Positions 9,495 to 18,420 of a stretch of DNA of 64,000 bases are shown one piece after another. Each line of letters starts with the position of its first letter. The stretch's first letter is position 1. The translations under genes and the position numbers were made by a program. The stretch covers positions 1 to 64,000 of the forward strand of contig NZ_JPOS01000016.1 in assembly GCF_000759025.1 (NCBI RefSeq), in the 5' to 3' direction. This DNA comes from Phaeodactylibacter xiamenensis (GTDB taxonomy: Bacteria; Bacteroidota; Bacteroidia; Chitinophagales; Saprospiraceae). The notes below the pieces were generated by a model. That model was not told where the DNA came from and ran no database searches. It saw only the letters and a list, made by a program, of their open reading frames with translations.

Positions 9495-10663
9495 TACGCC
9501 ATATCTTCCAACTGGTCTGGAACAAGAAGCGGAGCAACGCCCTGTTGTTCCTCGAAATTTTCTTCGCCTTTGCCATCCTCTTTCTGGTGCTGACCTGGGT
9601 GACCCGCAACCTGCGCCTGTTCAGCACGCCTCTGGGGTTTGAAACCGAAAACACCTGGATCGTCCACCTGGATTTCTACGATGCAGAAGATACCCTGGCG
9701 GCCTCGGCAACCAAAGTCAGGCTGCGGGAAGAACTGCTGGCCCTGCCACAGATAGAAGCGGCCTCCTACGGTGGTGACGTAAGCCCCTTCAGCGGGTCGA
9801 CCTGGTCGACCAACAACGACAACAACGGTTTTATGATCCAAACCCACCTGATATTTGCCGATGAGCACTACAAGGATGCCGCCAGGCTGAAGCTGGTACA
9901 GGGCCGCTGGTTTGACGAAACTGACCGGGACGCCAGGTACAAGCCTGCGGTCATTATCAAAAAGCTTTTCGATGAAAGCTTCGAGGGCCGCAACCTAAAG
10001 GATAGCGTGTACACCATTAACGGGGAAAATAAAATCGTCGGCGTGGTGGACCACTACAAATACCACGGCGATTTCTCCCCGGAGTATAATGTGACTTTTT
10101 TCTATAAGCCCTCTTCCGCCATTGACATGCCCAACCTGCACCTCTTGCTCGCACCGGGCACGCCGGCCGCTTTTGAAGAGGAAGTCAACCGTATCGTCGC
10201 CGATGTGACCGGCATGAGCGATTTCACCATTGAGCACCTGCAAAAAAGCCGGGACCTGGATGCCCGTAGCGTGTGGGTGCCTATGGTCAGCATGCTGAGT
10301 ATTTGCGGATTTCTGGTGCTTAACGTAGCACTGGGCCTGTTTGGCGTACTCTGGTACAACATCAGCAAGCGGCGGGCGGAAGTAGGGCTCCGGCGTACCC
10401 TTGGCGCGAGCCGGACAGAAGTAAGCCTACAGTTTGTAGGAGAAATCATGATCGTGAGCCTGCTCGCTCTTTTGCTTGGGGTCATCTTTGCAGTACAGCT
10501 CCCTCTGATGGGTGTGCTGGAAGGTGAAATCGAGGCCTATGACTACTACGTGGCTATGGGGGTAGGTGCAGCCTTCATCATTGGACTGGTCTTGCTTTGC
10601 ACCTTCTATCCGTCACAGGAAGCCGGACGGCTGCAGCCTGCGATTGTGCTGCACGAAGAGTAA
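9491..10663 (+). CDS. ABC transporter permease, FtsX/MacB type (second)
   Basis: This 390-residue permease has the same plan as the preceding one: an N-terminal helix (NALLFLEIFFAFAILFLVL), a periplasmic core domain and a C-terminal three-helix FtsX region. The signature turn is SKRRAEVGLRRTLGASRTEV. It ends LQPAIVLHEE, the usual P-x-x-A-L/V-R/H-x-E terminus of MacB-type permeases. Start and upstream stop overlap by 4 bp. The two permeases differ clearly in their periplasmic domains, so they probably form a heterodimer. Confidence 0.9.
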   Translation: MIRHIFQLVWNKKRSNALLFLEIFFAFAILFLVLTWVTRNLRLFSTPLGFETENTWIVHLDFYDAEDTLAASATKVRLREELLALPQIEAASYGGDVSPFSGSTWSTNNDNNGFMIQTHLIFADEHYKDAARLKLVQGRWFDETDRDARYKPAVIIKKLFDESFEGRNLKDSVYTINGENKIVGVVDHYKYHGDFSPEYNVTFFYKPSSAIDMPNLHLLLAPGTPAAFEEEVNRIVADVTGMSDFTIEHLQKSRDLDARSVWVPMVSMLSICGFLVLNVALGLFGVLWYNISKRRAEVGLRRTLGASRTEVSLQFVGEIMIVSLLALLLGVIFAVQLPLMGVLEGEIEAYDYYVAMGVGAAFIIGLVLLCTFYPSQEAGRLQPAIVLHEE

Positions 10664-10703
10664 AAAAGCCTACTATCCCACATAATTTAATTACTTTTCT
10701 CCT

Positions 10704-12074
10704 ATGAAACCCAATTCAGCCCACATCCTGATCATCGACGATGACGAAGCGGTCTGCGTTTCGATGAAGCTGCTGCTCAAACGGGCAGGCTACAGCACCG
10801 CTTCCATCAACCGGCCTCAGGACATGGAGGAGGCGATGGCCAAAACACTGCCCCACCTTATCCTCCTGGACATGAACTTCACCATTGACACATCGGGGCG
10901 GCAGGGGCTGAGGGTTTTGCAACAACTACAAGCCAAACATCCGGAAATCCCGGTGGTGCTGATGACCGCCTGGGCGACCGTCCAACTGGCGGTGGAGGGT
11001 ATGAAGCTAGGGGCCCGCGACTTCATCGCCAAGCCCTGGGACAACAAAGCCCTGCTGAAAACCATCAAAACGCTGCTGGATTTGCAAACCCCGGCAGACG
11101 AACCCACACCTTCTAATGTAGGCTTTGAACACATCGTAGGTGAAGATCCGGCTTTCCTGGAGACGCTGGCGGTAGCCAAACGCATCAGTCCAACGGACGC
11201 GAGTGTGCTGATCCTGGGCGAAAGCGGCACCGGAAAGGAAGTCCTGGCAGAAGCCATCCACTATCAGTCGGAGCGGCAGCAGGCGCCCTTTGTGCGGGTC
11301 AATCTTGGGGGGATTAGCTCCAGCTTGTTCGAGAGCGAGCTGTTCGGGCATAAGAAAGGTGCTTTTACCGATGCCATTGCTGAGCGCGAAGGGCGGTTTG
11401 CCAAAGCCAACGGCGGCAGTATTTTTCTGGACGAGATCGGCGATCTACCCCTGCCTAATCAGGTAAAGCTCCTCCGGGTGCTGCAGGAGAAGACCTTTGA
11501 GCCACTGGGCAGCAGCGAGACCCTCCGGGTAGACTGCCGCGTCATCAGCGCTACCAACAAAGATCTTTCCGCCATGGTCGCAGAAGGGACTTTTCGGGAA
11601 GATTTGTTCTATCGCATCAACCTCATCAAGCTGACCCTGCCGCCACTGCGGGACCGCCCCGGTGATATCCCCCTGCTGGCCGATCATTTTCTGGCAACCT
11701 TCAAACGCAATTATCAGCGCCCGGAACTGCACCTGAGCCCGGGTGCCAAAAAGTGGCTGCGGCAACAGCGTTTCCCCGGCAATATCCGGGAGCTACGCAA
11801 CCTCATTGAACGCAGCGTGCTTGTCTCCGGAACGGCTGCACTGGAAGCCGCAGATTTGCAGCAGCTCTACCAGCCGGCAACGGGCCAATTGCAGGGCGGC
11901 CTGCCCCTGCCCGAAGTCGGCAAAGCCTCGCTGGAGGAAATGGAAGTGGAAATGATCCGCCGGACGCTGCGCCACCACGATGGGAACATCACCCTCGTGG
12001 CTCAGGACCTGGGGCTGACCCGGTCTGCGGTATACCGCCGGTTACAAAAATACGGAATCCCCTATGCGACTTAA
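10704..12074 (+). CDS. Sigma-54-dependent response regulator (NtrC family)
   Basis: This 456-residue activator has three domains. The receiver domain (about 1-125) has the acidic pocket DDD (12-14), the phospho-acceptor Asp56 in LLDMN, and the KPWD Lys. The AAA+ domain (about 145-375) has Walker A GESGTGKE (172-179), the sigma-54 contact loop GAFTDA (219-224, a common variant of GAFTGA) and Walker B SIFLDEIGDL. The Fis-type C-terminal helix-turn-helix (NITLVAQDLGLTRSAVYRRL) would bind an upstream activator site. It lies in the operon preceded by a sigma-54 promoter, so positive autoregulation is likely. Its reading frame overlaps the kinase gene by 11 bp. Confidence 0.93.
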   Translation: MKPNSAHILIIDDDEAVCVSMKLLLKRAGYSTASINRPQDMEEAMAKTLPHLILLDMNFTIDTSGRQGLRVLQQLQAKHPEIPVVLMTAWATVQLAVEGMKLGARDFIAKPWDNKALLKTIKTLLDLQTPADEPTPSNVGFEHIVGEDPAFLETLAVAKRISPTDASVLILGESGTGKEVLAEAIHYQSERQQAPFVRVNLGGISSSLFESELFGHKKGAFTDAIAEREGRFAKANGGSIFLDEIGDLPLPNQVKLLRVLQEKTFEPLGSSETLRVDCRVISATNKDLSAMVAEGTFREDLFYRINLIKLTLPPLRDRPGDIPLLADHFLATFKRNYQRPELHLSPGAKKWLRQQRFPGNIRELRNLIERSVLVSGTAALEAADLQQLYQPATGQLQGGLPLPEVGKASLEEMEVEMIRRTLRHHDGNITLVAQDLGLTRSAVYRRLQKYGIPYAT

Positions 12075-13365
12075 CTGGCAATACTTCCTGTACATCGGGC
12101 TCCTGCACCTGCTGCTTGGGGTGATGGCGTACTGGCTCCTGGAAGAAGCCACCGCCTGGCTGCTGCTGATCGAACTGGGGCTGCTATGCTCCCTCATCAT
12201 CGCCTATGTGTTGTACCGCAAGTTTACCCATCCGCTCCGCCTGCTCGGCAATGGCATTGAGGCCATCAAGGATCAGGATTTTGCAGTTCGTCTGCGGCCC
12301 ACCGGCTCTCCGGAAATGGACCGCCTGGTGAAAGTGTACAACCACATGCTGGACCACATCCGGGAGGAGCGGCGGCAGGTGCAGGAACAGCATTACTTTC
12401 TGGACCGGCTAATACAGGCCTCTCCGGCAGGTATTGTCCTGCTTGATTACGATGGTCACGTTACGGAAATCAATCCTATGGGGCTCGAATTGCTGGGGCT
12501 GGAAAAGCCGCCCGTAGGAAAGAAGCTGGAAGCCGTTGCTCACCCTTTGCTGCAAGAGCTCGCCCAATGGCAGGTTGGCCAGTCGGGTATTATTTCCGGA
12601 AAAGGGCAGGAGCGTTACCGATGTGAAGTGGTGCAGTTTATCCACCGGGGCTTCCACCGCCGGTTCCTCATGATACAGGAATTGTCGAAAGAAATGCTGG
12701 CCACCGAAAAGCGGGCCTACGCCAAAGTCATCCGCATGATGGCCCACGAAGTCAACAACTCCATTGGAGCCATCAACTCCATCCTACAGAGCACCATCGA
12801 AGCCTACCCTGAAATGCCCGGTGACGAGTTCGCCGAGGACATCAAAGCTTCTCTTGCAGTTGCCCATCAGCGCAATCAGCGGCTGAACCAGTTTATGCGC
12901 AACTTTGCCGAAGTGGTCCGCCTGCCCGAGCCCAACCGGGAATGGGTAGCGGTAAGCGAAGTCCTGGAGCGTGTAAAGCAGTTGATGCTTCCCCTGGCCC
13001 AACAGCAAAATACCAACCTGGAACTGGTCATACCCGACCAGCCTATCCGCTTCGAAATCGACGAAGAACAAATCGAGCAAGCCCTGGTCAACATGGTCAA
13101 AAACGCTTTGGAATCGCTCGGCGGGGGCGGCACCATCAAGCTGATGAGCACTGCCCACCCCGCTCAGATCGTGGTAGCCGACAATGGCCCCGGCCTACCG
13201 CCGGGTGCTGAGCAGGAATGGATGTCCCCTTTCTTCAGCACCAAGCCCGACGGTCAGGGCATAGGGCTGACCCTCATCAAGGAAATTGCCCGTCAGCATG
13301 GTGGCCGCTGTGAGCTGGAAACCCTGCCCAATGGGTGGACGGAGTGCCGGATCCGCTTTCATTGA
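12064..13365 (+). CDS. Membrane sensor histidine kinase partnered with the NtrC-type regulator
   Basis: This 433-residue kinase has two closely spaced N-terminal membrane helices (about residues 8-26 and 30-50) with almost no extracytoplasmic loop, so it probably senses a membrane or cytoplasmic cue. A HAMP-like segment, a PAS domain (about 110-170, ASPAGIVLLDYDGHVTEINPM) and the dimerisation helix with His228 in MMAHEVNNSIG follow. The ATPase domain shows DNGPGLPPG and KPDGQGIGLTL. The HEVNN form of the H-box is typical of NtrB-like kinases that partner sigma-54 regulators. The start overlaps the regulator gene by 11 bp. It ends the exporter operon. Confidence 0.9.
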   Translation: MRLNWQYFLYIGLLHLLLGVMAYWLLEEATAWLLLIELGLLCSLIIAYVLYRKFTHPLRLLGNGIEAIKDQDFAVRLRPTGSPEMDRLVKVYNHMLDHIREERRQVQEQHYFLDRLIQASPAGIVLLDYDGHVTEINPMGLELLGLEKPPVGKKLEAVAHPLLQELAQWQVGQSGIISGKGQERYRCEVVQFIHRGFHRRFLMIQELSKEMLATEKRAYAKVIRMMAHEVNNSIGAINSILQSTIEAYPEMPGDEFAEDIKASLAVAHQRNQRLNQFMRNFAEVVRLPEPNREWVAVSEVLERVKQLMLPLAQQQNTNLELVIPDQPIRFEIDEEQIEQALVNMVKNALESLGGGGTIKLMSTAHPAQIVVADNGPGLPPGAEQEWMSPFFSTKPDGQGIGLTLIKEIARQHGGRCELETLPNGWTECRIRFH

Positions 13366-13587
13366 TTCAACAATGTTCAAATCTTTCCGTGGACGGTATT
13401 ATCTGCAACCACAACCCTGCGTCCTGTTTTTCACAAGATTCCACTGGTCGTTTTTTTGACTTTTGACAACTCTCACCCCCTGTGATGACAATTATCACCC
13501 CCCCTTTTAGCGATGGCCCTTAGTTTTAAGTCCAGAAAGAAAAGAGAACGAAAAACCTCTTTTCCTAGATCGCAAAACAAACAAAAC

Positions 13588-14280
13588 ATGAGCCGAAGCC
13601 TATTCCTCAGGGACAGCGTCGTGCGCAAGAACCTTATGGCGCTTACTGGTCTGTTCCTGTGCCTGTTTTTAGTGATTCACCTTGCCGGCAACCTACAGCT
13701 CCTCCTGCCCGCCGAACAAGCTCAGGTGCAGTACAACCACTATTCAGAGCTGCTGTCCCACAATATTTTCATTAAGATCGTTTCCTACGCCCTGTACGCC
13801 AGTATCATCGCCCACGCTGTCTATGCACTCATCCTGACCCTTAGGGCCAGACAGGCACGCGGCGCACAAGGCTATGCCTACGACAAGCGGGGACAGGTTA
13901 CGCCATGGTACGTGCGCAATATGGGCGTGCTGGGGGCATTACTCCTGGCCTTCATCATCATCCACATGCGCGACTTCTGGTTTCAGTACAAGTTCACCGA
14001 AATGCCGCTGGACGCTGAAGGGCGCAAGGACCTCTACACTATAGTCGCCGTTGCCTATCAGCAGTTATGGTATGTTGCCCTTTACGTGGCGGCTATGCTG
14101 GTGCTGGGTTTCCACCTGCTGCACGGCTTCCATAGTGCTTTTCAAACCCTGGGGCTATACCACAGCAAATACAATCGCTGGGTCAAATGGGCCGGCTATG
14201 GGTACACCTTTATTATAACCGCCGGCTTTACCATCATCCCTATCTACATGTACTTCATCCAAAACCAGCCCCTGCCATGA
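13588..14280 (+). CDS. sdhC: Succinate dehydrogenase/fumarate reductase cytochrome b subunit
   Basis: This 230-residue integral membrane subunit anchors the enzyme and carries heme b. The start is placed at the ATG at 13588 ([20 protein letters not shown]) after an A-rich leader. An upstream in-frame ATG at 13513 would add 25 Lys/Arg-rich residues that the family lacks. Five membrane segments are visible, with His residues suited to heme ligation ([37 protein letters not shown]). This is the single-anchor Bacteroidota/epsilon type, which also serves as menaquinone-dependent fumarate reductase. Its stop overlaps the sdhA start. The 222 bp upstream hold no other gene. Confidence 0.9.
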   Translation: MSRSLFLRDSVVRKNLMALTGLFLCLFLVIHLAGNLQLLLPAEQAQVQYNHYSELLSHNIFIKIVSYALYASIIAHAVYALILTLRARQARGAQGYAYDKRGQVTPWYVRNMGVLGALLLAFIIIHMRDFWFQYKFTEMPLDAEGRKDLYTIVAVAYQQLWYVALYVAAMLVLGFHLLHGFHSAFQTLGLYHSKYNRWVKWAGYGYTFIITAGFTIIPIYMYFIQNQPLP

Positions 14281-16193
14281 AATTAGACGCAAAAATACCA
14301 GAGGGCCCGCTACAGGAGAAATGGAACCGCTACAAAGCGACCTGCCGCCTCGTGAGCCCCAACAATAAAAAGAAACTGGACATCATCGTCGTGGGCACCG
14401 GCCTGGCAGGCAGCTCTGCCGCCGCTTCCTTTGCGGAAATGGGCTATAAAGTCAAGTCTTTCTGCTTTCAGGACAGTCCGCGGCGGGCACACTCCGTAGC
14501 GGCACAGGGTGGGGTCAATGCCTCCAAGAACTATCAGAACGATGGCGACAGCGCCTTCCGGATGTTTTATGATACCCTCAAGGGGGGCGACTTCCGGGCG
14601 CGGGAAGCCAATGTCTATCGCCTGGCAGAATGTTCTGCCAACCTGATCGATCAGGCCGTCGCGCAGGGCGTTCCTTTTGCCCGCGAGTACGGCGGGTACC
14701 TGGCCAACCGCTCCTTTGGCGGGGTGCAGGTCCGGCGTACGTTCTACGCCCGTGGCCAAACCGGTCAGCAGTTGCTCCTCGGGGCCTATTCTGCCCTCAA
14801 CCGGCAGGTGGCCGAGGGCAATATCAAACTCTTCTCCCGACACGAAATGCTGGAGCTCGTGCTCATCGATGGAAAGGCCAGGGGCATCATCGCCCGCAAC
14901 CTGGACACCGGTGAGATCGAGCGCCACGCTGCTCATGCGGTCGTGCTGGCCACCGGTGGTTATGGCAAAATTTACTACCTCTCCACCCTCGCTATGGGCT
15001 GCAACGGCTCAGCCATCTGGCGGGCGCATAAAAAAGGCGCGGGGTTTGCTTCCGCAAGCTGGACACAGATTCACCCTACCTGCCTGCCCCAATCAGGCGA
15101 CTATCAGTCCAAACTCACCCTAATGTCGGAGTCCCTGCGCAATGACGGCCGCATCTGGGTGCCCAAAAAAGAAAATGACCCTCGCGAACCAGGCGACATC
15201 CCCGAAAACGAGCGCGATTATTACCTGGAGCGCCGCTACCCGGCCTTCGGCAACCTCGCCCCCCGGGACATCGCTTCCCGCGCTGCCAAAGAACGCATCG
15301 ATGCCGGATTTGGCGTCGGCCCACAGCGCAACGCAGTTTACCTCGACTTTGCCCACGCCATTCAGGAATACGGAGAAGATACGATCCGGGAACGCTACGG
15401 TAACCTCTTCCGGATGTATGAGAAAATTACCGGGCATAACGCCTACCAACGGCCAATGATGATCTCCCCGGCTGCCCACTTCTCTATGGGCGGGCTTTGG
15501 GTGGACTATGAGCTCATGACAAGCATTCCGGGGCTCTATGCCATCGGAGAGTGCAACTTCTCCGACCACGGGGCCAACCGACTGGGAGCCAACTCCCTGC
15601 TGCAGGCTTGTGTGGATGGCTACTTTATTCTGCCGTACACCATCGGCAACTATCTGGCGGATGAACTCCGGGTGGGCAGGATCAGCACTGATCACCCCGC
15701 TTTCGCGGAAGCAGAAACGCAGGTCCGGGAGCAGCTGCAACGTTTCCTCGACATCAAAGGCAACCGCACTGCTACCGATTACCATAAGGAACTGGGCCTG
15801 CTGCTCTACGATAAGTGCGGAGTACAGCGTACAAAAGAGGGGCTGGAAAGCGCTATCGAAAAAATCCGGGTGCTACGGGCCGACTTTTGGGAAAACCTCC
15901 GCGTACCCGGCACCTCTGAACACGTCAATACCGAGCTGGAAAAAGCCGGCCGCGTAGCCGACTACCTCGAACTGGCAGAGCTGATGTGCTACGATGCCCT
16001 TACCCGGGACGAGTCTTGCGGGGCTCACTTCCGGGAGGAGTTCCAGACGGCAGAGGGCGAAGCCGAACGTCGGGACGAAGAATACCAGTTCGTATCCGTT
16101 TGGGAATATGAGGCTGCGGATCAGGAGCCGGTACTTCACCGGGAGGAACTGGAGTTTGAAACCATTCAACCTAGCGTAAGAAGTTACAAGTAA
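14277..16193 (+). CDS. sdhA: Succinate dehydrogenase/fumarate reductase flavoprotein subunit
   Basis: This 638-residue catalytic subunit oxidises succinate (or reduces fumarate). The start ATG at 14277 overlaps the sdhC stop (ATGA); the frame is open further upstream but that extension is antiparallel to nothing known and lies inside sdhC. The FAD-binding motif is [10 protein letters not shown] (38-47), with the flavin-attaching His72 in [11 protein letters not shown]. Further conserved blocks are HPTCLP, the substrate-binding [11 protein letters not shown] and [13 protein letters not shown] near the C-terminal half. It is followed directly by sdhB with a 1-base overlap of stop and start. Confidence 0.95.
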   Translation: MKLDAKIPEGPLQEKWNRYKATCRLVSPNNKKKLDIIVVGTGLAGSSAAASFAEMGYKVKSFCFQDSPRRAHSVAAQGGVNASKNYQNDGDSAFRMFYDTLKGGDFRAREANVYRLAECSANLIDQAVAQGVPFAREYGGYLANRSFGGVQVRRTFYARGQTGQQLLLGAYSALNRQVAEGNIKLFSRHEMLELVLIDGKARGIIARNLDTGEIERHAAHAVVLATGGYGKIYYLSTLAMGCNGSAIWRAHKKGAGFASASWTQIHPTCLPQSGDYQSKLTLMSESLRNDGRIWVPKKENDPREPGDIPENERDYYLERRYPAFGNLAPRDIASRAAKERIDAGFGVGPQRNAVYLDFAHAIQEYGEDTIRERYGNLFRMYEKITGHNAYQRPMMISPAAHFSMGGLWVDYELMTSIPGLYAIGECNFSDHGANRLGANSLLQACVDGYFILPYTIGNYLADELRVGRISTDHPAFAEAETQVREQLQRFLDIKGNRTATDYHKELGLLLYDKCGVQRTKEGLESAIEKIRVLRADFWENLRVPGTSEHVNTELEKAGRVADYLELAELMCYDALTRDESCGAHFREEFQTAEGEAERRDEEYQFVSVWEYEAADQEPVLHREELEFETIQPSVRSYK

Positions 16194-16939
16194 TGAAGAT
16201 ACAACTGAAAATATGGCGGCAGGAAAACGCCCAGGCAAAAGGCAAAATGGTGGACTACAACCTTCCGGATGTCAACCCGGAGATGTCCTTCCTCGAAATG
16301 CTTGATGTCCTGAACGAAAAACTGATCCGCTCCGGGGATGACCCCATAGAATTTGACCACGATTGCCGGGAAGGCATCTGCGGGCAGTGCGGGCTCTTCA
16401 TCAATGGGCGGGTACACGGCCCAATGTCAGCAACGACTACTTGTCAGCTGCACATGCGGCACTTTGAGGATGGGGATACCATCTATGTGGAGCCGTTCCG
16501 GGCCAGCGCTTTTCCGGTAGTGAAAGACCTGCGTATCGACCGCTCCGCTTTTGACCGCATCATTCAGGCCGGGGGCTTTATTTCCACCCGTACCGGTGAT
16601 GCGCCAGAGGCCAATGCCATTCCGATCGGGCACCAAACCGCGGAGGATGCCTTTGATGCAGCCGCCTGTATTGGCTGCGGTGCCTGTGTGGCGACTTGCA
16701 AAAATGCCTCTGCTGCCCTCTTTACCGGCGCAAAGGTCAGCCACCTGGCTATGCTGCCACAAGGCGAGCCGGAATCTCCCGAACGGGCAGAAAAGATGGT
16801 CGCGCAAATGGAAGCCGAAGGGTTTGGGCACTGTACCAATACCGGAGCCTGTGAGGTCGAATGCCCGCAGGAGATCTCCATCGAGCACATTGCCCGCATG
16901 AATTTTGAATACAACAAAGCCGCTGTGCTCGAAAAATAG
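16193..16939 (+). CDS. sdhB: Succinate dehydrogenase/fumarate reductase iron-sulfur subunit
   Basis: This 248-residue electron-transfer subunit passes electrons between flavin and quinone. A plant-type [2Fe-2S] ferredoxin domain has Cys58, Cys63, Cys66 and Cys84 ([11 protein letters not shown] and TTTCQ). The C-terminal domain has [12 protein letters not shown] and [12 protein letters not shown] for the [4Fe-4S] and [3Fe-4S] clusters. The start ATG shares its first base with the sdhA stop. Only 23 bp separate it from the first V-ATPase gene, so read-through into that operon is possible. Confidence 0.95.
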   Translation: MKIQLKIWRQENAQAKGKMVDYNLPDVNPEMSFLEMLDVLNEKLIRSGDDPIEFDHDCREGICGQCGLFINGRVHGPMSATTTCQLHMRHFEDGDTIYVEPFRASAFPVVKDLRIDRSAFDRIIQAGGFISTRTGDAPEANAIPIGHQTAEDAFDAAACIGCGACVATCKNASAALFTGAKVSHLAMLPQGEPESPERAEKMVAQMEAEGFGHCTNTGACEVECPQEISIEHIARMNFEYNKAAVLEK

Positions 16940-16962
16940 CACCCGGCAAGACAACCAATATT

Positions 16963-17571
16963 ATGGAACAAAAGCTTCAATCTCTACTCGAAAAGATTCA
17001 GCAGGAGGGCGTAGACAAAGGTCAGGAGGTAGCCAACAGCCTCATCAACGATGCCGAGCAAAAAGCGGAGGACATCGTCACCGCTGCGCAGCGCCGTGCC
17101 GAAGAAATCCGTAAGCAGGCCGAACAGGACGCAGAGGAGCTGAAACGCAACGTCACTTCTGAGCTGAAGCTATCCGCAGAACAGACCGTGGAAGCCCTGC
17201 AGCAACGCATTACCGAACTGATCACTGCTAAAGCCACAACTGCCCCAACGCAGGCTGCTTTTAGTGATAAAGCCTTCCTCAAAGGTGTGATACAGTCACT
17301 GATCGAACAGTGGCAGCAGGACGGTCAGGGCGCAGCCTTACACCTTTCGCCGGAGCGGGAAAAAGAGCTTTTTGACTTCTTCTCCGCCCTGGCTCAGGAA
17401 AGCCTGAAGGAGGGCCTTGTAGTCAAACCCGCGCCTTCCCTTGCAGAAGGCTTCCGTATCGGACCGGCGAATGGCAGCTATGTGGTGTCATTCACCGAAG
17501 AAGATTTTCAGGCTTTCTTTGCCGACTTCCTGCGGCCCCGGACCAAAACCCTTTTATACGGCGAAGGCTAG
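16963..17571 (+). CDS. atpE: V-type ATPase subunit E (peripheral stalk)
   Basis: This 202-residue protein begins with a long charged coiled coil (about residues 1-90, rich in Glu, Ala, Lys and Gln, for example AEQKAEDIVTAAQRRAEEIR) and ends in a compact domain. That is the plan of V/A-ATPase stalk subunit E. It opens the V-ATPase operon, 23 bp after sdhB. No separate subunit G/H gene is present nearby, so the stalk partner is either encoded elsewhere or replaced by another subunit. The symbol follows V-type usage. Confidence 0.82.
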   Translation: MEQKLQSLLEKIQQEGVDKGQEVANSLINDAEQKAEDIVTAAQRRAEEIRKQAEQDAEELKRNVTSELKLSAEQTVEALQQRITELITAKATTAPTQAAFSDKAFLKGVIQSLIEQWQQDGQGAALHLSPEREKELFDFFSALAQESLKEGLVVKPAPSLAEGFRIGPANGSYVVSFTEEDFQAFFADFLRPRTKTLLYGEG

Positions 17572-17598
17572 ATTTTATACACCAGCACAAAGCAAAAC

Positions 17599-18420
17599 AT
17601 GAGCCAACTGCAAAAACGCGATTACTTCTACCTCATCTCCAGTTTACCGGAGATGGTGCTCGACCAAAGCCGGGCGCCCTATACCATGGTGAACTTTGTG
17701 GCGCAGTTGGAAGAGGCACTTGAGCCTGATGATTTCAAACTCGTCCGCATACTCCTGCGCCCCCACGACAACCGCAACCTGCTCCTGCTCCTGGGAGAAC
17801 AGTCTGGCGACTGGGATACGCTGGGGCAATTTTCAGAAGCTGAAATGCAGGAAGCCCTCAGGGCAGACAACGGGCTACCAGAATACATGCACCGGTTTTA
17901 CCGGGCGTACCAAAGCGAGCAGCCCATCCACCCGGAGCAAAGCTGGACCAATCAGTTAGCCGGGCTATACTACGAGGCCGCACTCCGGCAAACGGAAGGC
18001 TTCCTCCACGACTGGCTGGTATTTGAGCGCGGGCTGCGCAACATCCTCGCAGCCTGGAATATCCGACATTATGCCCTACAGGGCGAAGGACAACTGATCG
18101 GTCAGGGCGAAAACATTGAAGCACTGAAAAAATCCCGCGCCCGCGACTTTGGGCTGGGCACCGATTACCCCTACCTACCGAAACTACTCAATCAACTGGA
18201 ACGCGAGGACCTCATGATCCGCGAAAAGGATATCGACCGCGTACAGTGGAATTATATAGACGAACAGCTGACCTTCCACTACTTCAGCATAGAAGTGGTG
18301 CTGGGCTATCTGTTGCAGCTCCGTATGCTGCAGCGGTGGCTTTCTCTTGACCCGCAGGCCGGGCAGGAACGGGTACGCAGCTTCATTTCCGAAATGGAAC
18401 AAAAGATAGAACGCTCATGA
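17599..18420 (+). CDS. DUF2764 protein of the V-ATPase operon
   Basis: This 273-residue protein has the start typical of the family found at this place in Bacteroidota, Chlamydia and spirochaete V-ATPase operons (DYFYLISSLPEMVLDQ). It is soluble and helical, with conserved Trp/Arg/Tyr positions (FERGLRNILAAWNIRHYAL). Its length and fold prediction would suit a replacement of stalk subunit C, which is missing here, but that is inference. Its stop overlaps the start of subunit A by 4 bp, which supports stoichiometric production with V1. Confidence 0.8.
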   Translation: MSQLQKRDYFYLISSLPEMVLDQSRAPYTMVNFVAQLEEALEPDDFKLVRILLRPHDNRNLLLLLGEQSGDWDTLGQFSEAEMQEALRADNGLPEYMHRFYRAYQSEQPIHPEQSWTNQLAGLYYEAALRQTEGFLHDWLVFERGLRNILAAWNIRHYALQGEGQLIGQGENIEALKKSRARDFGLGTDYPYLPKLLNQLEREDLMIREKDIDRVQWNYIDEQLTFHYFSIEVVLGYLLQLRMLQRWLSLDPQAGQERVRSFISEMEQKIERS

